A stretch of 42,548 nucleotides of DNA from CAZTLE01 sp964614415 (GCA_964614415.1 CAZTLE010000007.1:1-42548), one strand, 5' to 3'; positions 15,768-25,090 are shown, counted from the first letter of the stretch. Numbers and translations are program-made. The notes: generated by a model not told the origin, from the sequence alone.

Positions 15768-16388
15768 TTGGTAACTAATAATTTCTTTTTTACCCGATTG
15801 CAATATGAGTCCGGAGATTGGGACACAGATCAGCGTATGCCCTCCAATCTTCTGAACTCCCTTGTTGAGTACACCAATTTAAGAGTAGACACCCGCGAAA
15901 ATATTATCCCGTTGAGCAGTGATGACATTTTTAAATGTCCGTTCTGCTATATCTCAGGTCATAAGCTCGTTGAATTCACCAAAGCGGAACGCGAGAATTT
16001 CAAGAAATATGTACTGAATGGCGGTTTTGTGTTTGCGGACGACTGCAACCATGATATTGACGGACTCTTTGCCAAGTCGTTTGAACGACAAATGGAACTC
16101 ATTTTTCCGGGGGAATTGAAAAAGATTCCCAACGATCATGAGATCTACAATATTTTCTTCGAGTTTGAAGACGGCCCACCAACCACCTCCCAGGAGTTGA
16201 ACGGATGGGGTGACGACCTTGTCCACGACTATCTGAAGGCTATCATCGTTAATGGTCGCATTGGTGTCCTGTACAGCAATAAAGATTACGGTTGTGAATG
16301 GGACTATGATTTCAGAAACAAACGCTGGTATAAAATCGATAACACACGCTTTGGAGTGAACATTGTTATGTATGCACTCACCTCATAA
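15768..16388 (+). CDS. DUF4159 domain protein
   Basis: A 206-residue protein of the DUF4159 family, which is found upstream of MoxR/DUF58/BatA genes in Bacteroidota and other groups. The N-terminus FFFTRLQYESGDWDTDQRMP is the family start, and NGGFVFADDCNHDIDGLFAK and the late RIGVLYSNKDYGCEWDYD are also family-like. The domain resembles a Rossmann-type (GATase-like) fold, but no enzymatic activity is established. No ATG precedes the conserved start: the frame opens after a stop at 15756, so a TTG at 15768 is the only sensible initiator. No signal peptide is seen, although many relatives have one. An ATCGTTTG box at about 15740 could be the promoter of this operon. Confidence 0.88.
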   Translation: MVTNNFFFTRLQYESGDWDTDQRMPSNLLNSLVEYTNLRVDTRENIIPLSSDDIFKCPFCYISGHKLVEFTKAERENFKKYVLNGGFVFADDCNHDIDGLFAKSFERQMELIFPGELKKIPNDHEIYNIFFEFEDGPPTTSQELNGWGDDLVHDYLKAIIVNGRIGVLYSNKDYGCEWDYDFRNKRWYKIDNTRFGVNIVMYALTS

Positions 16389-16398
16389 ACACCAATTA

Positions 16399-17406
16399 AT
16401 GGATACAGAACTAGCCAATATAGAACAGGAAGTCAACCAGTTAACCTCCCGACTCTCCCAACTTAAGGAAGAGATCGGGAAAGTGATCGTAGGCCAGGAA
16501 GAGACCGTGGACCAATTGCTTATCGCGTTTTTAGCAGGTGGCCATGCGCTGCTTGAAGGAGTTCCCGGCTTGGCCAAAACACTTATGATCCGAACCCTGG
16601 CGGCTTCTATTGATCTTTCCTTTAAGCGAATTCAGTTTACGCCGGATTTGATGCCTTCGGACATCATCGGTACCGAAATCCTGGAGGAAGACCACAGCAC
16701 GGGAAAGAAATTTTTCAAGTTCAACAAGGGACCCATTTTTGCCAATATCATCCTGGCAGATGAGATCAACCGTACACCACCTAAAACCCAGGCAGCTCTG
16801 CTCGAAGCCATGCAGGAGTTTGAGGTGACCTATTCGGGAAAGACTTATCATTTGGACAGACCCTTTTTCATCCTTGCTACGCAAAACCCTATCGAGCAGT
16901 CGGGAACCTTTCCACTTCCGGAGGCTCAGCAAGATCGTTTTCTGTTTTATATAAAGATAGGATACCCAAATGAGCAAGACGAGACTACAATCCTGCACAA
17001 CACGACCGGAACACGCAGTGAAAGTCCTGATAAGGTACTGGGCGGAGATGACATTCTCCGACTGCAGCAATTGGTTCGGGAAGTTCCCATTAGCAATGAT
17101 CTCGTTACGTTTGTAAGCAAACTGGTACGAGCCACACGGCCGGAAACCACGACCCATGAAAATGTAAAGGAATGGGTGAACTGGGGTGCAGGACCCCGTG
17201 CCGGGCAGGCGTTAATTCTCACTGCCAAGGCAAGAGCTTTACTAAACGGAAGACTCGCCGTTACCCTGGACGACCTTACCCGTGTCGCGTATCCTGTGCT
17301 ACGACATAGGGTTATTGTAAACTTTAGAGCAGAAGCCGAAGGCATTACTTCGGATCATATCACAAAAACACTTCTGAAGGAGCTCACTCCTTCCGTATCA
17401 CGGTGA
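16399..17406 (+). CDS. MoxR-family AAA+ ATPase
   Basis: AAA+ chaperone-like ATPase of the MoxR group, acting in the cytoplasm with vWA-type partners. The protein is 335 residues from the ATG at 16399 (MDTELANIEQEV); an earlier in-frame ATG at 16363 lies inside the DUF4159 gene and is not needed. The Walker A loop is in HALLEGVPGLAKTLMIRTLA, Walker B in ILADEINRTPPKTQAALLEA with the following MQE, and the sensor region in FILATQNPIEQSGTFPLPEA. Its stop overlaps the DUF58 start by GTGA. The family is known to help insert cofactors or to activate vWA proteins. Confidence 0.96.
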   Translation: MDTELANIEQEVNQLTSRLSQLKEEIGKVIVGQEETVDQLLIAFLAGGHALLEGVPGLAKTLMIRTLAASIDLSFKRIQFTPDLMPSDIIGTEILEEDHSTGKKFFKFNKGPIFANIILADEINRTPPKTQAALLEAMQEFEVTYSGKTYHLDRPFFILATQNPIEQSGTFPLPEAQQDRFLFYIKIGYPNEQDETTILHNTTGTRSESPDKVLGGDDILRLQQLVREVPISNDLVTFVSKLVRATRPETTTHENVKEWVNWGAGPRAGQALILTAKARALLNGRLAVTLDDLTRVAYPVLRHRVIVNFRAEAEGITSDHITKTLLKELTPSVSR

Positions 17407-18299
17407 AACAAGACTACCACGATCTGTTACGGCCCGATATCGTAAAAAGCATATCGGGATTGGCGCTCATCTCACGAGTGATCGTGGACGGTTATTTGTC
17501 CGGACTCAATCACAGCCGACGGGTAGGCTCCGGAATGGAATTTAGTCAGTTTCGTAGCTATCAACCGGGTGACGATCTGCGCTTGCTCGACTGGAAAATG
17601 CTGGCGCGTTCCGGGCGTTATTACATTCGCCAATCCGAGATAGAAACCAACATCGCGGTTAAGTTTATTGTGGATGCCAGTAATTCTATGGCCCACGTGG
17701 AAGGAGAGTTATCCAAAATGGACTATACCCGGGTCGTTGTGTCTTCGCTGGCTTATCTCGCACAAAGCCAGGGAGATGCCGTTGGTCTCTTTGCATTGAA
17801 TGACGAAACCCTGCATAGCATCTATCCTAAAGTACAAAAGCAGCATTTTAATCGGTTGTTGCTCGAACTCCTTCAGATCAGGAATAGTGGACGCTGGCCG
17901 CTGGATCCAAGGGCCTCCCAAAAACTGCACGACAGGAATCACAAGGAACTCATCGTTTTTGTGACCGATCTTTATGAACACGATCAAGAACTCATAGAAT
18001 TCATAAAACGCCTGAAAACATCACGGAATGAAGTAATTGTTTTACACATTATGGGTGCCAACGAACTCGAATTCAATTATGAGGGCAACGTCACGTTTGA
18101 AGATCTGGAAACGGGCACCAGGTTGAAGGTGGATGCGGCCGAGGCCAAGAAAGAGTATCTGATCGCATTGGAGGAAATGTTATCTGAAACCAGGAATGCA
18201 CTGATGGCCAAGGACATCAATTATCACCTGTTCCGTTTGGATGATCCTATAGGTGAAACCCTGCAATTGTTCCTGAAAAAAAGACTGAAGCTGATATGA
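17403..18299 (+). CDS. DUF58 (BatB/YeaD-type) protein
   Basis: A 298-residue soluble partner of MoxR. The DUF58 core is evident: FSQFRSYQPGDDLRLLDWKM and SGRYYIRQSEIETNIAVKFI, followed by the vWA-like MIDAS segment VDASNSMA. DUF58 proteins are thought to be vWA-fold clients of MoxR. The GTG start at 17403 overlaps the MoxR stop (GTGA). The stop overlaps the next start by ATGA, indicating coupled translation of the block. Its location is cytoplasmic, as no membrane helix or signal is visible. Confidence 0.93.
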   Translation: MKQDYHDLLRPDIVKSISGLALISRVIVDGYLSGLNHSRRVGSGMEFSQFRSYQPGDDLRLLDWKMLARSGRYYIRQSEIETNIAVKFIVDASNSMAHVEGELSKMDYTRVVVSSLAYLAQSQGDAVGLFALNDETLHSIYPKVQKQHFNRLLLELLQIRNSGRWPLDPRASQKLHDRNHKELIVFVTDLYEHDQELIEFIKRLKTSRNEVIVLHIMGANELEFNYEGNVTFEDLETGTRLKVDAAEAKKEYLIALEEMLSETRNALMAKDINYHLFRLDDPIGETLQLFLKKRLKLI

Positions 18300-19591
18300 G
18301 TTTTCTGAATCCTTCCTTTCTTTGGGGACTTCTGGCATTGGCCATTCCCGTTACCATCCATTTCCTAAGCAAGAAGGAGGGAAAGACGATCAAAGTAGGT
18401 AGTATTAAATTTCTTCGGGAGGCCGATTCCAAGCAAAGCCGAAGCATACAGTTCAATGAATTTTGGTTGCTCCTGCTCCGGTTGCTTACCATAGCGTTGT
18501 TGGTGTTCATACTGGCCGAGCCGGTGATTCGCTCCAGGGAACGCAACACACCGCTAACCTATCTTTTAGAGCCATCGCTACTTGAAACGGAAGCTATGTC
18601 TTCACTGCTGGATTCCCTGGAAAGCCAGGGAGAGATACGGTTACTGACCAATGATTTCCCGGGAATAGATGATCTGGACTGGGAGGATCTTCCCAAGACC
18701 ACACCAAACTACTGGCAACTTGCCCGGTGCATGGGAACTATTAAGTCCGACAGCATCGTGGTGCTTACAAAAGCCCTCCGCAAGGGGTTCAAAGGACAGC
18801 GCCCCACCGTGGCAAAGAACATACAATGGATAACGATACCTGCAGAAGACCGTTTCGAAGATATAGTTCGCGTTGATCACGACACCAAAAATGCGCGTCT
18901 TCTCATTCAATCAGGTGCCGGAGATCACCTCGGGTTCCGAACCGAATTGGTCCCGATCGATGGAGAAAAGATTCAATTGAACAGTACCGGTGATAGCATT
19001 AGGGTTGCCGCCGAAGGCTTGAATGCCTTGTTACCTGCAAATGAGATCACGGAACGACGTGTTTTACTCTATCACGATACGGAATATACCAGTGATGCTA
19101 ATTATCTGGAGGCCGCTTTCAAGGCCCTGTCATCCTACCTGAACCAGCCCATCACGCTGGAACGCACCGCCGAGCCAGTCGCAAAAGACTCGTTGTACGA
19201 CATAGTTGTATGGTTGGGCGAAGAAGCTCCGGGAGTGACGGGCAGTAATACACTTACGTATCGTTCGGATCCGCTGCATACCAGGTTAATTACCGAAGGT
19301 AGTACTTCAGGCAATTATCATCTCACAAGGCGACTGAATACGGAGAACATCCTGGACTATGATCTGGCCTTGTCACTCCGACCACTACTGAACTTATATC
19401 CGGGGCTGGACAGCAAAGTCCTGAAAAATGACCTTCGCACACTGAATAAAGCTGAATTCACACCCCGTTATGAGGATGTTAAAACAGTTCGGTCCTACGC
19501 GAATATTCTCTATATTTCAAAGTGGTTGTGGTTACCGCTCATCCTGATAGTCATGACAGAACGTTTATTAGCACGTTATAGAAAACAATGA
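18296..19591 (+). CDS. BatA-like membrane protein
   Basis: A 431-residue protein. Its N-terminus is the BatA signature, MSFLNPSFLWGLLALAIPVT, followed by IHFLSKKEGKTIKVGSIKFL, with a second membrane helix at about residues 60-80. A periplasmic region follows, and the C-terminus has a last hydrophobic helix (WLWLPLILIVMTERLLARY). No vWA MIDAS motif is clear in the periplasmic part, so it carries only the BatA N-terminal module rather than being a full BatA. The name reflects similarity to aerotolerance genes of Bacteroides, which does not prove that role here. Start and stop both overlap their neighbours by ATGA. Confidence 0.88.
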   Translation: MSFLNPSFLWGLLALAIPVTIHFLSKKEGKTIKVGSIKFLREADSKQSRSIQFNEFWLLLLRLLTIALLVFILAEPVIRSRERNTPLTYLLEPSLLETEAMSSLLDSLESQGEIRLLTNDFPGIDDLDWEDLPKTTPNYWQLARCMGTIKSDSIVVLTKALRKGFKGQRPTVAKNIQWITIPAEDRFEDIVRVDHDTKNARLLIQSGAGDHLGFRTELVPIDGEKIQLNSTGDSIRVAAEGLNALLPANEITERRVLLYHDTEYTSDANYLEAAFKALSSYLNQPITLERTAEPVAKDSLYDIVVWLGEEAPGVTGSNTLTYRSDPLHTRLITEGSTSGNYHLTRRLNTENILDYDLALSLRPLLNLYPGLDSKVLKNDLRTLNKAEFTPRYEDVKTVRSYANILYISKWLWLPLILIVMTERLLARYRKQ

Positions 19592-21837
19592 GTAGAGGTC
19601 CGCACATATTGACAACATTTGCACGTCGTTGGAAGCGCGCGCTGTACCTTCAAACCGGATTATACGCGCTTGGAATGGCGGTGCTCGTCTTCTTTGTGAG
19701 TCAGAATCTTTGGCTGGCCCTGGGCGCTATGATCGTGACCTCTTTCCTTGCTGCTGCACTCATTAAGCCCTGGAAACCTACCGCGACGATGGCCAGTAGT
19801 TATATCGATGCCCATCTTGAATCGGCAGAATACAGTTCCGGTTTGTTGTTGGCCTCTTCTGATGAACTTTCAGGTCTGGCACGGCTTCAGGAGCATAAAA
19901 TCACATCGCATCTAAGGGAAGTGGTTCGAACACTAAAACCACCGGCTCCCTGGTCTCGTAGTTTAATCACCACTGCGGTTCTTATTATGCTGGGATTCCT
20001 CGCCTATCAGTTTAATGTGGTGCAATGGTTCAATCAACCCGGGACTCCAATTGAAAACACCGCTGTAATTCCTTTCACTCCGGTAGATTCCACACAGACG
20101 TCTCGTGTCGCTCCCGCTATTCAGGAGCAATGGGTTACCATACGATACCCGGCGTATACAGGCGTTCCTGCGAAACGAACTTCAGAAATGAACATTAAGG
20201 CGGTGATCGGTGCTACGGTCTCCTGGCAACTTGATTTTGATACTGAAGTGAAAGGTGTAAGCCTGCAGAGCTTGGGCAACGACTATCCCATGAAACTGAA
20301 TAATGCCTCCTTCACCGGAGGTACTACCCTGGCAACCTCCGGATTCTATAATTTTCGGTTTGAGGACCTGGAAGGCAATCCCTATTTATCCGATCTGTAT
20401 GCCATCGAAGCCATAAAAGATGCCAGTCCAACAGTAGAGATCAAGGGCCTTAAGCAATTCACTACCTTCAATTATTTTGAGGATAAAGTGGTTCAGTTCA
20501 GTACGGCAATTTCAGATGACTTCGGAATTGCCGATGCGCATATAGTCGCGACGGTCAGTAAAGGTTCCGGTGAGTCGGTCAAGTTCCGGGAGGAGAAACT
20601 GTATTTTGAAAGTGGCCTCAACCGGGGATCAAAGAGCATGCTGCTTTCCAAGAAAATTGATCTGGATGCATTAAAGATGGAACCGGGTGATGAATTGTAC
20701 TTCTACGTAGAGACGGCTGATTATAAAACACCCGGACCCAATATCTCCCGAAGCGAGACCTATTTTGCGACCATTAAGGACACTACGAGCTACGAATTCA
20801 GCCTGGAAGGAACACTGGGAGTAGATTTGATGCCCGACTATTTCAGGAGTCAGCGGCAACTCATCATCGACACCGAAAAACTCATTAGCGAACGCAAACG
20901 ACTTTCGGAATACGATTTCAATTTCCGAAGTAACGAGCTTGGATATGATCAAAAAGCGTTACGGGATAAGTACGGGGAGTTTATGGGCATAGAGAACGAG
21001 ATCGCCATTGCTGAAACCGGGCCCGAAGTTGATATTGATGGAGTTGTTGAAGAAGATCACGATCATGAAGATGAAGATGAGGACCCTCTTTCCGAGTATA
21101 CCCACGATCACGACGGCAGTAACGAACACAATTTAGTCGACACCCATGATGATCATGACCATGAAGATGAGGAGGACTCCGACAATCCTTTGGCTGAATA
21201 CATGCACGATCACGGCGATCCGGAAATGGGTACTTTATTCCAGGAATCCCTAAAAGCCAAACTGCTTAAAGCCCTTGGTGAGATGTGGGATGCCGAGTTA
21301 TACCTACGCCTCTATGAACCGGAGAAGTCACTGCCTTACCAGTATCGCGCCCTGAAACTCATTCAGGATATTAAGAACAGTGCGCGAATCTACGTACATC
21401 GTATTGGATTTGATCCGCCGCCTATCAAAGAGGAATCCCGCCTATCAGGCGATCTGGATGAAGTACATGGTTACCGAAAGAGTGAGGATGCTGCAATGCC
21501 GGAAGAATATCCGAATATACGATCGGCCGTTGTGCTTCTGGGTGATTTGATCTCACAAGAAAAAGAATTAGATGCCACTCACCGACAGTTATTGGAGCAA
21601 GCCGGGAACGAATTGGCCGGTTTGGCCGTAGAATTCCCCGGGGCGCACCTGTCAACTTTACAACAGCTAAAATGGGCCGCCGAAGGCCGTGAGATGGATG
21701 AAGAATCGCTTCGCGATATTCGCAAGGGACTTTTTAGGGCACTCCCGGAGGCAAAGTCCAATCCTGTGCGTTCTGCCCGGTTTATGGACGCCATCGATAC
21801 CCTACTGCTAAAAGAACTGGAAGTCCATGACGAATGA
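19588..21837 (+). CDS. DUF4175-like large membrane protein with His/Asp-rich repeat
   Basis: A 749-residue protein with a membrane anchor near the N-terminus (about residues 21-60) and a second hydrophobic helix around 130-150, then a periplasmic body. The middle of the body contains a long acidic, histidine-rich segment (about residues 488-545): EEDHDHEDEDEDPLSEYTHD and a second copy DHDHEDEEDSDNPLAEYMHD. The segment is a degenerate internal duplication. The position after DUF58 and BatA-like genes fits the DUF4175 protein of Bacteroidota. The last part (about 560-740) is helical. The Asp/His clusters suggest metal binding, perhaps Zn, Ni or Ca (inference). The start and end overlap the neighbouring genes. 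Confidence 0.82.
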   Translation: MSRGPHILTTFARRWKRALYLQTGLYALGMAVLVFFVSQNLWLALGAMIVTSFLAAALIKPWKPTATMASSYIDAHLESAEYSSGLLLASSDELSGLARLQEHKITSHLREVVRTLKPPAPWSRSLITTAVLIMLGFLAYQFNVVQWFNQPGTPIENTAVIPFTPVDSTQTSRVAPAIQEQWVTIRYPAYTGVPAKRTSEMNIKAVIGATVSWQLDFDTEVKGVSLQSLGNDYPMKLNNASFTGGTTLATSGFYNFRFEDLEGNPYLSDLYAIEAIKDASPTVEIKGLKQFTTFNYFEDKVVQFSTAISDDFGIADAHIVATVSKGSGESVKFREEKLYFESGLNRGSKSMLLSKKIDLDALKMEPGDELYFYVETADYKTPGPNISRSETYFATIKDTTSYEFSLEGTLGVDLMPDYFRSQRQLIIDTEKLISERKRLSEYDFNFRSNELGYDQKALRDKYGEFMGIENEIAIAETGPEVDIDGVVEEDHDHEDEDEDPLSEYTHDHDGSNEHNLVDTHDDHDHEDEEDSDNPLAEYMHDHGDPEMGTLFQESLKAKLLKALGEMWDAELYLRLYEPEKSLPYQYRALKLIQDIKNSARIYVHRIGFDPPPIKEESRLSGDLDEVHGYRKSEDAAMPEEYPNIRSAVVLLGDLISQEKELDATHRQLLEQAGNELAGLAVEFPGAHLSTLQQLKWAAEGREMDEESLRDIRKGLFRALPEAKSNPVRSARFMDAIDTLLLKELEVHDE

Positions 21838-23590
21838 CCTCAGCTTCCTACATAACTCCTGGTTTTGGCCTGTAATCGCCCTTGCGGTACTGGTATGGGG
21901 GTTATTCCTCTGGAAAGAGCTTTCACAACGTAATAAACCCCGATTTTGGCTGCGTGCTATCGCCTCGCTATTAGCTGTCATTTCCCTGGCCTGTATTGCT
22001 TTACGGCCACAGCTTAAAACCGACCGGGTAGCGAATAGCGTGATCCTGCTCACTGAAGGGTATCAACAAGCGCAACTCGATAGTTTTTCAAAACTATATC
22101 GGGGTATCGAAACTCAAAACTATCGGGAAGGTGAACCATTTATCGACCCGCAGAACCGGCCGGAGTCAGTCTATATTCTGGGACAAGGTGTACGTGATTT
22201 TGATCTTTGGCAGTTAGATTCTATAAAAACCTCCTATCTGGGAGGAGCTGATATTAGTGGTGTAGCGCGGATTCAGTATGATCCGAAAAGCACTCAGGGA
22301 TCGCGAATGCGGTTTGCCGGGGAGTACCGAAATGCCGAGCAGGGCTATCAATTGGTTCTGCTAAACGCGGCGGGTGAATCGGTCGACTCTGTGACTATTG
22401 GGAATGAGGATATTGAAAAATTCGATCTGTTTGGCTCTGCCAATACCATAGGCCCTCAAAATTTTCAGTTGGTGGAAAAGGATTCCCTGGGAGAGATACT
22501 TGGTTCCAACCCACTGCCTATGGTCATAGAAGCCAACCGGTTTTTTGATGTCCTGCTTGTCAATGACTTCCCTACCTTCGAAAATAAGTATCTAAAGAAC
22601 TTTTTATCGGAAAGCGGTCATGGGGTTGTGACGCGAACCGGGCTTACTCGCGGACGTTTCAAGTACGAGTATTTTAATTTGAACTCCCGACCACGAGTGC
22701 AATTCTCTCAGGACGCACTGCGAAATTTTGATCTGCTGATTATCGACCTTGCGTCACTGCGGAAATTGTCCGCAGCGGGCCGGGGAGCTTTGGAACAGGC
22801 CATTCGAGAGGACGGACTCGGCGTCTTTATTTTACCGGAACCTGCATTGTATACGGCTCGCCTGCCTATCACCGGTTTTCCGTTTGAGCGGAGCCGGAAA
22901 CGGGAGTCAGCGATTGACGGTATTGCGACAACGAATGTTGCGCATTATGGATATTCCTTTGGTTCTAAATTCTCGATGGAACCTATTCACAGTTCAAATG
23001 GTGAAGTGTTGTCGGCCTATCAACGCTTAGGTGCGGGTAAACTTGGGACGTCGGTGCTGGAGAATTCGTATCAGATGGTACTGGACGGTAAGCAAGGGGT
23101 TTATCGCAGGCTATGGACCGATATTGTAGAATCGCTTGGCAAGGAAGAGGTAAGCGAAACCATGTGGTCTTCGAACGGGTTGTGGGCGCATGTAGATGAG
23201 CCGTTTGTGTTCGAAGTGCGAAGCAGGAAGTTCGAAGCACAAAGTTCGAAGCTGGAAGTTAGAAGTGGTGATGGTGCCAGTATTTCGTTAAAACAAGACT
23301 ACGATGTTCCAACTCTTTGGACAGGGACGGTCTATCCTAAAAATATGGGTTGGAAACGGCAGGAAGTTGTTGGGGACAGTAGTTCGGTCTTCCATTATTT
23401 TGTGGTGGATAGTGCTGCCTGGCCCTCTGTCATGGCCTATTCGACTCAGCAGCAAAACCTACGGCATTTCGACAGCTCAGATACCATAGAAACTCAGCGA
23501 AGTTCGACTCCGGTTCCCGTCAATCTGTTATGGTTCTTTGTTCCGTTTGTCCTCAGCATGGGTTATTTGTGGCTGGAGGGGAAGGTGTAG
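21827..23590 (+). CDS. Membrane protein of the Bat-like operon
   Basis: A 587-residue protein. The N-terminus has two membrane helices (about residues 10-30 and 43-63), followed by a large extracytoplasmic domain and a final membrane helix (about 565-582, ending WLEGKV). The domain around 290-330 (DLLIIDLASLRKLSAAGRGA, then LEQAIREDGLGVFILPE) resembles a GATase-like or Rossmann fold seen in BatA-associated proteins, but I cannot assign an activity. The ATG at 21827 overlaps the preceding gene by 11 bp. Codons 461-481 (about 23210-23270) are built from GAAGTTCGAAG-like repeats identical in style to the non-coding repeats just downstream. It seems to be the last gene of the operon. Confidence 0.8.
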   Translation: MTNDLSFLHNSWFWPVIALAVLVWGLFLWKELSQRNKPRFWLRAIASLLAVISLACIALRPQLKTDRVANSVILLTEGYQQAQLDSFSKLYRGIETQNYREGEPFIDPQNRPESVYILGQGVRDFDLWQLDSIKTSYLGGADISGVARIQYDPKSTQGSRMRFAGEYRNAEQGYQLVLLNAAGESVDSVTIGNEDIEKFDLFGSANTIGPQNFQLVEKDSLGEILGSNPLPMVIEANRFFDVLLVNDFPTFENKYLKNFLSESGHGVVTRTGLTRGRFKYEYFNLNSRPRVQFSQDALRNFDLLIIDLASLRKLSAAGRGALEQAIREDGLGVFILPEPALYTARLPITGFPFERSRKRESAIDGIATTNVAHYGYSFGSKFSMEPIHSSNGEVLSAYQRLGAGKLGTSVLENSYQMVLDGKQGVYRRLWTDIVESLGKEEVSETMWSSNGLWAHVDEPFVFEVRSRKFEAQSSKLEVRSGDGASISLKQDYDVPTLWTGTVYPKNMGWKRQEVVGDSSSVFHYFVVDSAAWPSVMAYSTQQQNLRHFDSSDTIETQRSSTPVPVNLLWFFVPFVLSMGYLWLEGKV

Positions 23591-23830
23591 GAAGTTGGAT
23601 GCTGGGAGTTGGAAGATTGAAGTACTAATTATGACTTCCATACATCAGACACCACTCTTCGAGCTCGTCTCACACCTGTCTGCCCCCAGGCAGGCTCGGT
23701 CCGCGGTTACCGAGCTCCGAGTGTCGGCCAGAGCTTTAGCATGGGCCGATGTATCGAGGAGCGGATATTATTTGTGGTTGGAAGGGAAGGTTTAGTGGTT
23801 GTTCGGAGCTGGAAGTTGGAAGATTGAAGT
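23563..23830. repeat. Duplicated gene tail and GGAAGTTGGAAG repeats
   Basis: The last ~28 bp of the preceding gene plus ~33 bp of downstream sequence (23563-23623) recurs, slightly changed, at 23768-23830: both start TTATTTGTGG, carry a stop codon after a GAAGG run, and end GGAAGATTGAAGT. Between them sits the palindromic element 23626-23767. Period is about 205 bp. The second copy again encodes LWLEGKV followed by a stop. Confidence 0.85.
23626..23767. repeat. Palindromic repeat element, copy A
   Basis: Imperfect nested inverted repeats: TACATC (from 23641) against GATGTA (23749-23754), and CAGACACCACTC with CGAGCTCG against CGAGCTCCGAGTGTCGG. A central CTGCCCCCAGGCAG hairpin is included. 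Its ends (TAATTATGACTTC and GAGGAGCGGATA) match those of copy B at 25091-25212 while the middle differs. Confidence 0.7.
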
Positions 23831-23958
23831 GGTGATCACTCAAGTCCGGAATTTATATCGAATGATTTCTTATCAAAGTTGCGAATCATCTCATGTTAAA
23901 AGTTAACAACCTACGTTTTGTATATGACTCTTGATCAGAAAGGTAGGTATTACACATG

Positions 23959-24852
23959 TTATTGTTCACCGTTTTTTACTTTAAATTCCGGAGCAAGCAC
24001 TCTTATTCTTTCAAGTAGATATTTGTGCTTCCTTGGATCCCTGCTTTTAAGTTTCTTAGAAATATTTGTAAAATTTTCAACATTGTTTTTCATTGCATGG
24101 ATACAAGCAAGATTGTAGAGTCCATCATTTATTTCGTAGTTTGACTTAGCATATTTCATACCTAGCTTGACATAGTTCTCTGATTCGTCCAGGCGATTTA
24201 ATCTTTTCAACATTGCTCCCTTATAGATAAAAAGTCGTGCTTTCATATCTCCCTTCAAATCGTTTGGCAAATACACAATGGCATCTGCATAAGATTGCAA
24301 AGCTTTAAGATTAGTTTCCCATCCCCGTCGGGAATTTGCAAAAGCCACTCCCTTATTAAAATAAAGCTCCCAATTATTTGATATTTCCCTGGTTACTAGA
24401 TCATATTGAGTGGCTGCTTTAAACCATTTTCCGTTAGAGGCAAAAGCCTTAGCCATTGAGATATTCAGCTCATAGCTATTTTCCTCTGGGATAATTTCTA
24501 AGGACTCAATTTTTGACGATATTTCGCTAAGTGTTGCCTTGAATTCGGAGTTTATTCGTTGTACTTCATTTAATAGGTCGAACGAATTTGTATCCACATT
24601 TGCCTCAGCTAACGTCCTTTCCAGCTTTTGTTTTAATTTGTCTCTTTCTTTTATAAGTTCTTCCTTATTTCTATCGGCCCACTTTTCAGTTCTCTTCAAC
24701 TCCTCATCAAATGCATCTAGCCTTTTTTGCAGTACATCTTCCTTTTCTTTGAAGGCAGTTTTCATCATTATAGAAAACCTAATTATAAATCCTAGGACCC
24801 CCAAGGTTAAAAGTCCATTAACAAATACCATCCATTCTTTAATCTGGTCCAT
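23959..24852 (-). CDS. Membrane-anchored coiled-coil and TPR protein
   Basis: A 297-residue protein with an N-terminal hydrophobic helix (about residues 9-28), a long charged coiled coil (about 33-120, rich in Lys/Glu), and a C-terminal helical repeat region with TPR-like pairs (about 130-285; for example NWELYFNKGVAFANSRRGWE). I do not recognise a specific family. The gene is visibly more AT-rich than its neighbours, with many AAA, TTT and ATT codons, and sits alone between repeat elements, consistent with recent acquisition. TPR and coiled coil suggest a scaffold or partner protein rather than an enzyme. Upstream 24853-24960 shows no convincing promoter box. Confidence 0.72.
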   Translation of the reverse strand: MDQIKEWMVFVNGLLTLGVLGFIIRFSIMMKTAFKEKEDVLQKRLDAFDEELKRTEKWADRNKEELIKERDKLKQKLERTLAEANVDTNSFDLLNEVQRINSEFKATLSEISSKIESLEIIPEENSYELNISMAKAFASNGKWFKAATQYDLVTREISNNWELYFNKGVAFANSRRGWETNLKALQSYADAIVYLPNDLKGDMKARLFIYKGAMLKRLNRLDESENYVKLGMKYAKSNYEINDGLYNLACIHAMKNNVENFTNISKKLKSRDPRKHKYLLERIRVLAPEFKVKNGEQ

Positions 24853-24982
24853 TTTACTCTCTTAAATAGCTCTTAAAATCCGAATAAAGTTACCCGTCCA
24901 ACTTTACCTGCATATAGAGTTCATAGTCATGCTGCTAAATTGCAAGAGGACTCGTTAGGGTATGACTAACGTCCAATTAAAC

Positions 24983-25080
24983 AAAAACCCCAGCAACTCA
25001 TTCGCTTAAACCGAACAAACTCTGGGGAGATGATTAAAGATAGGGATTATTGGTGGAAGTTGGAAGTGTGAAGCCAGAAG
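24983..25080. repeat. ~100 bp hairpin repeat, copy 1 (downstream of lipase gene)
   Basis: Begins AAAAACCCCAGCAACTC with the stem partner CTCTGGGG at 25019-25026, then ATTAAAGATAGGG, GGAAGT repeats and GCCAGAAG. The same arrangement recurs at 27058-27157. Together with 25081-25310, which holds palindromic copy B and a REP-like element, it fills the gap between the TPR and lipase genes; no gene is seen there. Confidence 0.8.
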
Positions 25081-25090
25081 ATGGGAGCAT

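Noticed and set aside
16363..16398. Early ATG for the MoxR ATPase inside the DUF4159 gene
   Set aside because: It adds a non-conserved MLCMHSPHKHQL tail; the ATG at 16399 matches the family start.
23538..23795. Small gene ending in LWLEGKV at 23795
   Set aside because: The frame starts inside the preceding gene in a different frame and passes through a palindromic element; the shared tail comes from the duplicated segment.
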